Of a stretch of 5,004 nucleotides of DNA, positions 1 to 5,004 are shown one piece after another. Source of the DNA: Clostridiales bacterium (GTDB lineage: Bacteria > Bacillota > Clostridia > Oscillospirales > CAG-272). Under the pieces are notes generated by a model. That model saw nothing but the letters and a program-made list of their open reading frames with translations. It did not search any database and was not told the origin of the DNA. The DNA is taken from assembly GCA_012511425.1 (NCBI GenBank), contig JAAZGC010000143.1:1-5004 (forward strand), given 5' to 3'. A program made the position numbers and the translations under genes. Position 1 is the stretch's first letter, and the number at the start of each line of letters is the position of its first letter.

Positions 1-545
1 ACTTCATGCGCTTCCGCTCCAACTACATCGAGGGAGACATCGGCCGCGTCAAGGCGCAGAAGCTTTTCCTGTCGGCGCTTGTGAAGACTTTCAAGGAAAA
101 ATTCACGATAACGATGATCCCCGACCTTGCCAAAGCGGTTTTCCAGAACATCAAAACCTCGATAGAATATCAGTATCTCGGCTATTTTGCCCGCAAGGCG
201 CTGGGCGCGGATCTTTCGACGCTTAAGATGATCACCCTGCCGGGAGAGGCGATTCAGACCGGCTCGGGAGCCTGGTATTACGTGACCAAGCGCGCCGACG
301 CAAGGGCTATCGTAAATCTTTACTTCAACGTTTTCGACCAGCAGATCACCGACGATATTTTCGACCCCAACCAGAATCTGACCGACGGTATGTCGGCGTC
401 TGCATACAGAGTTTACCATTCGCTCGCTTCCGAGAACCCTGCGGAGAAATATGTTCTCTCCGGAAAAGAAGCCGACGAGCAGGGCATCAAGATCGACCTG
501 CTTGACGACATAATTACAACCGCGCCGGCCAATGCCGAAGGATAA
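1..545 (+). CDS. LytR-CpsA-Psr (LCP) family protein, C-terminal part (5' end outside window)
   Basis: LCP proteins are membrane-anchored extracytoplasmic enzymes that transfer teichoic-acid-like or other glycopolymers from lipid carriers to peptidoglycan. What is visible is the end of the catalytic domain: the frame is open from base 3, and the opening residues FMRFRSNYIEGDIGRVKAQK match the LCP signature of an Arg-x-Arg pair, a Tyr, and a Gly-Asp-x-Gly-Arg stretch, followed by a helix (about residues 20-35). The family's arginines here contact the polyprenyl pyrophosphate. The remaining 140 or so residues finish the domain (including a TLPGEAIQTGSGAWYYV strand segment) and end in a variable tail. 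The N-terminal membrane anchor and first catalytic motifs lie upstream of the window, so the methionine at base 6 is internal, not the start. It lies 82 bp upstream of rsfS, an order common in Clostridia. The family call is confident; the specific polymer cannot be told. Confidence 0.88.
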   Translation, partial: FMRFRSNYIEGDIGRVKAQKLFLSALVKTFKEKFTITMIPDLAKAVFQNIKTSIEYQYLGYFARKALGADLSTLKMITLPGEAIQTGSGAWYYVTKRADARAIVNLYFNVFDQQITDDIFDPNQNLTDGMSASAYRVYHSLASENPAEKYVLSGKEADEQGIKIDLLDDIITTAPANAEG

Positions 546-627
546 ATCCCGCATCCGTACAGCAATTCATATCACGGAAATCCCCGGACATAAACAAGGA
601 CAGGCAAACTCATGAAAGGAAACCGAT

Positions 628-1110
628 ATGGACAACAACTTAAAAGAGATTACGGAAAACTATGACGAACCCGTCACAGTCGAGTGCCCCGCTTCGAGCG
701 AGGGTAAGGTCGACTCGAAGGAACTTGCCGAATTCATCGTCGGCGTTTTATCCGACAGAAAGGCGACGGACATACGCCTGCTCCGCGTCGCCGAAAAAAC
801 GGTCCTGACCGACTACTTTGTCATCTGCACCGGCAACTCAAACACCCAGATCAAGGGCATTGCCAGCGAGATAGAAGCAAAGGTCACGGTAAAATACGGC
901 CTTACCCCGCGCAGCACCGAAGGATATACCGATGCCAACTGGATACTTATCGACTACGGCTGTGCGATAGTCCATATCTTCAACCGCGAGAAGCGCGGAT
1001 TCTACAACCTCGAAAAGCTCTACGCCGATGCAAAAGAAGTCGATATCGGAAACCTGACAGAAACGGCAGAAGCCGAACCCGATGCAGAAACATCGGAATC
1101 GGAAGAATAA
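628..1110 (+). CDS. rsfS: Ribosome silencing factor RsfS (Iojap/DUF143 family)
   Basis: RsfS binds ribosomal protein uL14 on the large subunit and blocks joining with the small subunit, lowering translation when nutrients are short. The conserved domain covers about residues 31-135: the ELAEFIVGVLSDRKATDI helix, the TDYFVICTGNS strand (61-71), the STEGYTDANWILIDYG segment (97-111), VHIF (115-118), and the closing FYNLEKLYADA. The protein is 160 aa against roughly 105-120 for most family members. The excess is an N-terminal extension of about 30 residues and an acidic Glu/Asp/Ser/Thr-rich tail of about 20, both low in conservation and probably disordered. The start at 628 is supported by AAAGGA at 615-620 with a 7-nt spacer; a later start near residue 31 would fit the bare domain but has no methionine. 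It lies in the clostridial order LCP-rsfS-leuS and ends 24 nt before leuS, so the two are likely co-transcribed. Confidence 0.95.
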   Translation: MDNNLKEITENYDEPVTVECPASSEGKVDSKELAEFIVGVLSDRKATDIRLLRVAEKTVLTDYFVICTGNSNTQIKGIASEIEAKVTVKYGLTPRSTEGYTDANWILIDYGCAIVHIFNREKRGFYNLEKLYADAKEVDIGNLTETAEAEPDAETSESEE

Positions 1111-1134
1111 AACCAGAAAAGAGATTCCAAAAAA

Positions 1135-3555
1135 ATGACCATCAAATACGAGTTTTCGCAAATAGATAAAAAATGGCAGGATATCTGGAATGAAAAAGAG
1201 GCTTATAAAGCCGTTGATTTCTCCCCGAAGCCTAAGTATTTCACCCTCGTCGAGTTCCCGTATCCGTCGGGCGAGGGACTGCACATCGGCCACCCGCGGC
1301 CGTATACCGCAATGGATATCGTCTCCCGCAAGAAGCGGATGCAGGGGTACAACGTCCTCTTTCCGATGGGCTGGGACGCCTTCGGTCTGCCTACCGAAAA
1401 TTACGCAATAAAGACGCACACCGCCCCGCAGACGGTTACCGCGCGAAATGTCGCTCATTTCAAGAAGCAGATAAAGAGTCTCGGTCTCTCCTTCGACTGG
1501 AGCCGGGAAGTCAACACCACCGACCCCGAATATTATCGCTGGACTCAGTGGATTTTCCTGCAGCTTTACAAGAGGGGACTCGCTTATAAAACGACGATGC
1601 CGGTCAACTGGTGCACCTCCTGCAAGTGCGTGCTGGCAAACGAGGAAGTCGTCGCCGGCGCCTGCGAGCGCTGCGGCGGGGAAGTCGTCCGCAAGGTAAA
1701 AAGCCAGTGGATGCTTAAAATCACCGCATATGCGCAGAGGCTGATAGACGACCTTGCCGACCTCGATTTCATTCCGAGGGTCAAAACTCAGGAGATAAAC
1801 TGGATCGGCCGCTCGGAGGGTGCGGAGATCGATTTTTCCGCCGACACCGGCGACAAGATCACCGTTTACACCACCCGCCCCGACACCATCTTCGGCGCGA
1901 CTTATATGGTAATGTCGCCGGAGCATGAGCTTATCGAAAAGTGGAAGAACGAGGGAAAACTCAAAAACGCTGACGAGATTTCCGAATATCAGGCGCAGGC
2001 CGCCCGCAAGTCCGATTTCGAGCGCACCGAGCTTGACGCCGACAAGGAAAAGACCGGCGTCCGCCTCGACGGCGTAACCGGCATAAACCCCGGAAACGGC
2101 GAAGATATCCCGATTTTCATCTCCGACTATGTCCTCTCGACCTACGGCACCGGCGCAATCATGGCGGTTCCGGCGCATGACGACCGCGACTGGGCGTTTG
2201 CCAGGAAGTTCGGTCTTCCGATAGTCGAAGTCGTCGCCGGCGGAAACGTTGAAGAAGCGGCTTACACCGACACCGAAGAAGGCGTGATGGTCAATTCCGG
2301 GTTCATTACCGGAAAATCCGTCGGTGATGCAAAGCAGGCGATTACCGAATACCTTGAAAAGCAGGGCGTCGGCCGCGCCAAAGTCAACTACAAGCTCCGC
2401 GACTGGGTCTTCTCCCGCCAGAGATACTGGGGAGAGCCGATCCCGATGATTTACTGCGAGAAGTGCGGCTGGGTTCCGGTTCCGGAATCGCAGCTGCCGG
2501 TAGAACTCCCCGAGCTTGAGCACTACGCCCCGACGGAAGACGGCGAATCGCAGCTTGCGAAGCTCGACTGGGTAAATACGACCTGTCCGCAGTGCGGCGG
2601 GGCCGCAAAACGGGAAACCGACACAATGCCCAACTGGGCGGGCAGCTCCTGGTACTTCCTCCGCTACTGCGATCCGAAAAACGCCGAAGCTCTCGCCGAT
2701 AAGGACAAATTGGACTACTGGATGCCGGTCGACTGGTACAACGGCGGAATGGAGCACGTAACACTTCACCTGCTCTACTCCCGCTTCTGGGCGAAGTTCC
2801 TTTACGACGAAGGAATCCTCGGCTGCAAAGAGCCGTATCTCAAGCGCACCGCACACGGAATGATTTTGGGCGCAAACGGTGAGAAGATGTCCAAATCCCG
2901 CGGCAACGTCATCAATCCCGACGAAATAGTCGGTCAATACGGCGCCGACACCCTCCGGCTTTATGAGATGTTCATCGGAGACTTCGAAAAATCCGCCCCC
3001 TGGAATCCGGACAGCGTCCGCGGCTGCAAGCGCTTCCTCGACCGCACCGCCGGAATGTCGGCGATGATAAAGGGGCGGGGCACATCCTCGAGAAAGATTG
3101 AATCGGGGCTTCACAAGGTTATAAAGAAAGTTACCGAAGATATCGACCAGATGAAGTTCAACACCGCCGTCGCCGCGATGATGTCGCTGCAGAACGACAT
3201 TTACGAACAGGGCTATCTTACCAAGGACGAATTCGAGACCTTCATCACCGTACTGAATCCTTTCGCGCCGCATCTTACCGAGCAGCTCTGGGAGGAGTGC
3301 GGAAATTCGAGCCTGCTCAGCATCTCGCCGTGGCCGGAATATAACGAAGAAAAAGCTGCCGACGAAAGCATCACTTATGCAGTACAGGTAAACGGCAAGC
3401 TCCGCGGAACGATAATCGTCCCGGCGGACACCGACAAGGAAGCCGCCCTCGCCGCCGCCAAGGCAGACGAAAAGGTGGCAGTGTATCTCGAAGGCAAAAC
3501 GCTGATAAAAGAGATCTTCGTCCCCGGGCGGATGATAAGTTTCGTCGTGAAATAA
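1135..3555 (+). CDS. leuS: Leucyl-tRNA synthetase (class I)
   Basis: Cytoplasmic enzyme that charges tRNA-Leu with leucine using ATP and hydrolyses mischarged tRNA in a separate editing domain. It is complete at 806 aa, about the usual bacterial length (Bacillus type about 804). Rossmann signature HIGH is at 50-53, followed by MGWDAFGLPTENYAIK; KMSKS is at 584-588. A four-cysteine zinc module is at C160, C163, C177, C180. The CP1 editing domain shows the threonine-rich TTRPDT at 246-251 and AVPAHDDRD ending at D352, which corresponds to the conserved editing aspartate. A second cysteine set is at C441, C444, C484, C487, as in Thermus-type enzymes. The long leucine-specific insertion before KMSKS seen in E. 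coli is absent (HGMILGANGEKMSKS). The anticodon-binding helices and C-terminal domain (QVNGKLRG, ending at residue 806) are present. The ATG at 1135 gives the family N-terminus (EFSQIDKKWQDIW); its ribosome site is weak (GAGA at 1121-1124). No obvious terminator follows. Confidence 0.98.
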   Translation: MTIKYEFSQIDKKWQDIWNEKEAYKAVDFSPKPKYFTLVEFPYPSGEGLHIGHPRPYTAMDIVSRKKRMQGYNVLFPMGWDAFGLPTENYAIKTHTAPQTVTARNVAHFKKQIKSLGLSFDWSREVNTTDPEYYRWTQWIFLQLYKRGLAYKTTMPVNWCTSCKCVLANEEVVAGACERCGGEVVRKVKSQWMLKITAYAQRLIDDLADLDFIPRVKTQEINWIGRSEGAEIDFSADTGDKITVYTTRPDTIFGATYMVMSPEHELIEKWKNEGKLKNADEISEYQAQAARKSDFERTELDADKEKTGVRLDGVTGINPGNGEDIPIFISDYVLSTYGTGAIMAVPAHDDRDWAFARKFGLPIVEVVAGGNVEEAAYTDTEEGVMVNSGFITGKSVGDAKQAITEYLEKQGVGRAKVNYKLRDWVFSRQRYWGEPIPMIYCEKCGWVPVPESQLPVELPELEHYAPTEDGESQLAKLDWVNTTCPQCGGAAKRETDTMPNWAGSSWYFLRYCDPKNAEALADKDKLDYWMPVDWYNGGMEHVTLHLLYSRFWAKFLYDEGILGCKEPYLKRTAHGMILGANGEKMSKSRGNVINPDEIVGQYGADTLRLYEMFIGDFEKSAPWNPDSVRGCKRFLDRTAGMSAMIKGRGTSSRKIESGLHKVIKKVTEDIDQMKFNTAVAAMMSLQNDIYEQGYLTKDEFETFITVLNPFAPHLTEQLWEECGNSSLLSISPWPEYNEEKAADESITYAVQVNGKLRGTIIVPADTDKEAALAAAKADEKVAVYLEGKTLIKEIFVPGRMISFVVK

Positions 3556-3576
3556 GAAGTTTACAATATTCAGCCC

Positions 3577-3605
3577 TTGACAAATCCCGCAAAATAGTGT
3601 ATAAT
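3577..3605 (+). promoter_or_regulatory. Consensus sigma-A promoter for rpsU
   Basis: TTGACA at 3577-3582 and TATAAT at 3600-3605 are both exact consensus hexamers with an optimal 17-bp spacer. A second TATAAT overlaps at 3605-3610 but would need a 22-bp spacer, so the first is the likely -10. Transcription should start near 3611-3613. The -35 begins only 21 bp after the leuS stop codon. It drives rpsU, giving a leader of about 134 nt. Strong housekeeping expression fits a ribosomal protein gene. Confidence 0.92.
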
Positions 3606-3631
3606 ATAATTCGCCGCCGTTTTCGGATGCG

Positions 3632-3658
3632 TTCGGGACAAAGGAAGTCCGGTGCGAA
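3632..3658 (+). promoter_or_regulatory. Bulged stem-loop in the rpsU leader
   Basis: TTCG at 3632-3635 pairs with CGAA at 3655-3658, and GGAC at 3636-3639 pairs with GTCC at 3647-3650. This leaves a purine loop AAAGGAA (3640-3646) and a 4-nt bulge GGTG (3651-3654) on the 3' side. All eight pairs are Watson-Crick. No U-run follows, so it is not an intrinsic terminator. It is a candidate protein- or ligand-binding element; its role is unknown. Confidence 0.4.
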
Positions 3659-3691
3659 GAATTCGGCAGCCGACAGATTAATCAAAAATAC

Positions 3692-3732
3692 TACTGATTC
3701 TCTTCGTGATCAGTAACGGTCCGTCGAAGGGA
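3692..3732 (+). promoter_or_regulatory. Candidate H-type pseudoknot covering the rpsU Shine-Dalgarno
   Basis: Stem 1 is TACTGAT (3692-3698) with ATCAGTA (3709-3715), 7 perfect pairs around a 10-nt loop. Within that loop TCTCTTCG (3699-3706) is complementary to CGAAGGGA (3725-3732), with one G-U wobble at 3701/3730. Taking 3700-3706 with 3725-3731 as stem 2 (7 bp), the connecting loops are 1 nt (3699), 2 nt (3707-3708) and 9 nt (3716-3724), all workable for an H-type pseudoknot. Stem 2 would hide the 5' part of the Shine-Dalgarno sequence. The complementarity is seen directly; the fold and its function are inferred. Confidence 0.5.
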
Positions 3733-3735
3733 GGG
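3727..3735 (+). promoter_or_regulatory. Strong ribosome binding site of rpsU
   Basis: AAGGGAGGG lies 10 nt before the ATG at 3746 and contains GGGAGG, a strong match to the 16S rRNA 3' end. It is much stronger than the site before leuS (GAGA) and fixes the rpsU start. It overlaps the 3' half of the proposed pseudoknot stem, so its exposure could be the regulated step. Confidence 0.85.
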
Positions 3736-3745
3736 AAACAGATAA

Positions 3746-3922
3746 ATGGCAGAAATCAGACTTAAGGAAAACGAGTCGCTTGACAGCGCTCTTCGGCGGT
3801 TCAAGAGATCCTGCGCCCGCAGCGGCGTGCTTGCCGAGCTCCGCAAGAGAGAGCATTACGAAAAGCCGAGCGTCAAGCGCAAAAAGAAGTCCGAAGCAGC
3901 GAGAAAGCGCAAGTTCAAGTAA
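3746..3922 (+). CDS. rpsU: Small ribosomal subunit protein bS21
   Basis: bS21 is a small, very basic protein on the 30S platform, next to the 3' end of 16S rRNA, and it helps mRNA selection during initiation. The 58-codon frame begins MAEIRLKENESLDSALRRFK and continues with RSCARSGVLAELRKREHYEK, the two-helix core of the family. It ends in a Lys/Arg-rich tail (about residues 40-58, KRKKKSEAARKRKFK) that wraps rRNA. Length is normal for Firmicutes bS21 (about 57-58 aa). The start is fixed by the strong AAGGGAGGG site upstream. The gene has its own consensus promoter and structured leader, and a terminator begins 22 nt after the stop, so it can be transcribed alone. Read-through from leuS is also likely because no terminator lies between them. 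Here it is not paired with yqeY or the HIT-family gene, which often neighbour rpsU in Firmicutes. Confidence 0.97.
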   Translation: MAEIRLKENESLDSALRRFKRSCARSGVLAELRKREHYEKPSVKRKKKSEAARKRKFK

Positions 3923-3944
3923 TCGCTTCGGGTAAAAAAATCAT

Positions 3945-3973
3945 AAAACGGGACTTTTTCGGTCCCGTTTTTT
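3945..3973. terminator. Intrinsic terminator after rpsU, probably bidirectional
   Basis: AAAACGGGAC (3945-3954) and GTCCCGTTTT (3962-3971) form a perfect 10-bp inverted repeat with a 7-nt loop TTTTTCG. On the + strand the stem runs into TTTTTT (3968-3973), a standard Rho-independent terminator for rpsU. On the - strand the hairpin is followed by TTTT, ATGA and then TTTTTTT (complement of 3934-3948), so it can also stop the convergent oxidoreductase gene, whose stop codon is 24 nt away. Confidence 0.92.
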
Positions 3974-3996
3974 CGTTTGTGTTTGATTCAGCCGTC

Positions 3997-5004
3997 TCAG
4001 TCGAAATAAATCGTCTTGCCGGTCTTTCCGCTCTTGTATATCGCTTCGATGATGTTTGTTACCACCGCCGCTTCTTCGGGCAGAACTATCGGATTTGTGT
4101 CATTTACTATCGCTTCGATCCACTGGCGGGCTTCATATTCGCAGTCGCTCAGTTTTTCATCTTTGTAAAGTTCGCGGTCGGCGTCGTCTGCATCATGCTT
4201 CTCGCTGAACAGCTTCATAACGCCTTTTTCGTCCGGACGCTCGCCGTTTACCAGGACGCCGTCGCCGAGGATTTCAATCCCGCCGAGGGTGCCGCAGATG
4301 GTGTCGTGCTGGCTCGTTACGGTGTTGAGCAGCCAGGAAGCTTCGACATACATCGTGGCGCCGTTCTTGAATCGGATCATTCCCATCGCCGAATCTTCGA
4401 CGGTGAACGGAGTGTCGCCCCATGAGCCCCAGTCTCCGTTGTCCTGCGCATAGTATTTCAGCTTGTGGTTGACCGATCCGGTAACGGAGGCGACGTCGTA
4501 ATTGCCGATCATCCAGAGGGCTACGTCAATCGAGTGGGTGCCGATATCGATCATCGGTCCGCCGCCCTGCTTTTCCTCGTCCATAAAGACGCCCCAGGTC
4601 GGCACGCCGCGGCGGCGGATAGCCGGAGCGCGGAGATAATAGATTTCGCCTAATTTCCCGCCGCGGATAAGGCTGCGGGCGTATTGGAACCTCGAGTCGG
4701 AACGGCTCTGATAACCGATAGTCAGCTTCCTGCCGCTCTTCTTTGCGGCGTCGCACATGGCTTTCGCTTCGGCGGAGCTTGTCGCCATCGGCTTTTCGCA
4801 CATGACGTGCTTCCCGGATTTGAGCGCGGCTATCGATATCTCGGCGTGCTTGTAGTTCGGAGTGAGGACGTGGACGACTTCGATTTCCTTCATCGCCAGC
4901 AGGTCTTTGTAATCCTTGAAGACTTTGGCGCCTTTTACGCCGTATTCCTTCGCGGCTTTTTCGGCGCGTTCGATAATGATGTCGCAGAACGCGACCATTT
5001 CGAC
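3997..5004 (-). CDS. Gfo/Idh/MocA-family NAD(P)-dependent oxidoreductase, 5' end outside window
   Basis: Members oxidise or reduce sugars, inositols and related polyols with NAD(P). The frame is open to the window edge and reads VEMVAFCDIIIERAEKAAKEYG, the second strand of the Rossmann fold. The ATG at 4998 is therefore internal, and the missing piece is roughly 30-40 residues with the glycine-rich nucleotide loop. Counting from that methionine, the nucleotide-domain EKP motif is at 68-70 (catalytic-type Lys69). The C-terminal substrate domain has GGGPMIDIGTHSID (145-158), with the conserved Asp151 and His155 expected in the active site. Then come a beta-sheet region with VEASW (218-222) and the closing helix EEAAVVTNIIEAIYKSGKTGK. 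The frame is intact to a TGA at 3997-3999. The RRRGVPTWGVFMDEEKQGGGP segment is typical of a common subgroup of unassigned dehydrogenases. The substrate cannot be told from the sequence. It is convergent with rpsU and probably transferable accessory metabolism rather than part of the translation block. Confidence 0.93.
   Translation of the reverse strand, partial: VEMVAFCDIIIERAEKAAKEYGVKGAKVFKDYKDLLAMKEIEVVHVLTPNYKHAEISIAALKSGKHVMCEKPMATSSAEAKAMCDAAKKSGRKLTIGYQSRSDSRFQYARSLIRGGKLGEIYYLRAPAIRRRGVPTWGVFMDEEKQGGGPMIDIGTHSIDVALWMIGNYDVASVTGSVNHKLKYYAQDNGDWGSWGDTPFTVEDSAMGMIRFKNGATMYVEASWLLNTVTSQHDTICGTLGGIEILGDGVLVNGERPDEKGVMKLFSEKHDADDADRELYKDEKLSDCEYEARQWIEAIVNDTNPIVLPEEAAVVTNIIEAIYKSGKTGKTIYFD

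Larger units (their letters stand above)
3612..3745 (+). promoter_or_regulatory. rpsU 5' leader (structured untranslated region)
   Basis: About 134 nt lie between the predicted transcription start and the rpsU ATG, with no credible reading frame. Visible structure, 5' to 3': a small CCG-TTTT-CGG hairpin (3617-3626), a bulged stem-loop (3632-3658), a 4-bp TCGG/CCGA hairpin (3663-3673), and a 7-bp stem-loop whose loop can pair with the Shine-Dalgarno region (3692-3732). CCGTT at 3617-3621 could also pair with AACGG at 3715-3719 and close the whole leader. Many ribosomal-protein leaders are autoregulatory RNAs, so a control role is plausible but inferred. I do not recognise it as a named RNA family. 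Confidence 0.55.

Noticed and set aside
546..627. The 82-bp gap between the LCP gene and rsfS as a possible promoter or terminator site.
   Set aside because: No paired -35/-10 hexamers and no hairpin with a U-run could be seen; only the rsfS ribosome binding site is supported.
612..665. A short ATG frame (16 sense codons) starting just before rsfS and overlapping its start.
   Set aside because: Too short, without its own ribosome site or recognisable peptide; the AAAGGA at 615-620 lies inside it and serves rsfS.
838..3273. An 811-codon open frame on the - strand, antisense to leuS and the end of rsfS.
   Set aside because: It is in exact codon register with leuS, so it stays open simply because leuS there lacks TTA, CTA and TCA codons. 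The translation shows no recognisable domain, has runs typical of antisense shadows, and leuS itself is unmistakable.
3636..3680. Resemblance of GGAAGTCCGGTG and following bases to parts of a cobalamin riboswitch (GGTG region) or RNase P RNA (GGAAAGTCCGG).
   Set aside because: The match is short. The cobalamin box with its CCCGCNACTGT-like segment is missing, the leader is too short for RNase P RNA, and a B12 switch before rpsU would make no metabolic sense.
3371..3685. A 104-codon - strand frame across the leuS end and the rpsU promoter.
   Set aside because: It overlaps leuS coding sequence and a consensus promoter and has an arginine-rich composition typical of antisense shadows; no protein family is recognised.
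3979..4653. Open frames of 148 and 62 codons on the + strand over the oxidoreductase gene.
   Set aside because: Both are antisense to a clear Gfo/Idh/MocA coding sequence and show no domain or ribosome binding site.

Overview
The window looks like chromosome of a moderately GC-rich member of the Clostridia, possibly an Oscillospirales-type gut bacterium. Three things point there: the gene order LytR-CpsA-Psr protein, ribosome silencing factor RsfS, leucyl-tRNA synthetase LeuS (a conserved Firmicutes/Clostridia order); a LeuRS without the long leucine-specific insertion before KMSKS; and a 58-residue bS21 of the typical clostridial type. The placement is inferred from gene order and protein character, not from a search.

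Layout. (1) 1-545, + strand: C-terminal part of an LCP-family cell-wall glycopolymer transferase, cut by the window edge. (2) 628-1110, +: rsfS, with a non-conserved N-terminal extension and an acidic tail. (3) 1135-3555, +: complete leuS, 24 nt after rsfS. These three appear to form one transcription unit. (4) 3556-3745: no gene, but a dense regulatory stretch. It holds a consensus sigma-A promoter (TTGACA, 17 bp, TATAAT) and a leader of about 134 nt with stem-loops. One of these can form a pseudoknot with the Shine-Dalgarno sequence. (5) 3746-3922, +: rpsU (ribosomal protein bS21). (6) 3945-3973: strong hairpin terminator, probably used from both sides. (7) 3997-5004, - strand: Gfo/Idh/MocA-family NAD(P)-dependent oxidoreductase, convergent with rpsU and missing its N-terminal end beyond the window.

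Functionally, the + strand is a growth-linked block: wall polymer attachment, ribosome subunit-joining control, leucine charging and a small-subunit protein. The - strand oxidoreductase is unrelated accessory sugar or polyol metabolism. The most interesting part is the rpsU leader. The loop of a 7-bp hairpin (3692-3715) is complementary over 8 positions to the rpsU Shine-Dalgarno region, with loop lengths that suit an H-type pseudoknot. This suggests translational control, possibly autoregulation, of bS21. No mobile element, CRISPR array, tRNA or rRNA was seen, and no gene-free stretch exceeds 300 bases.
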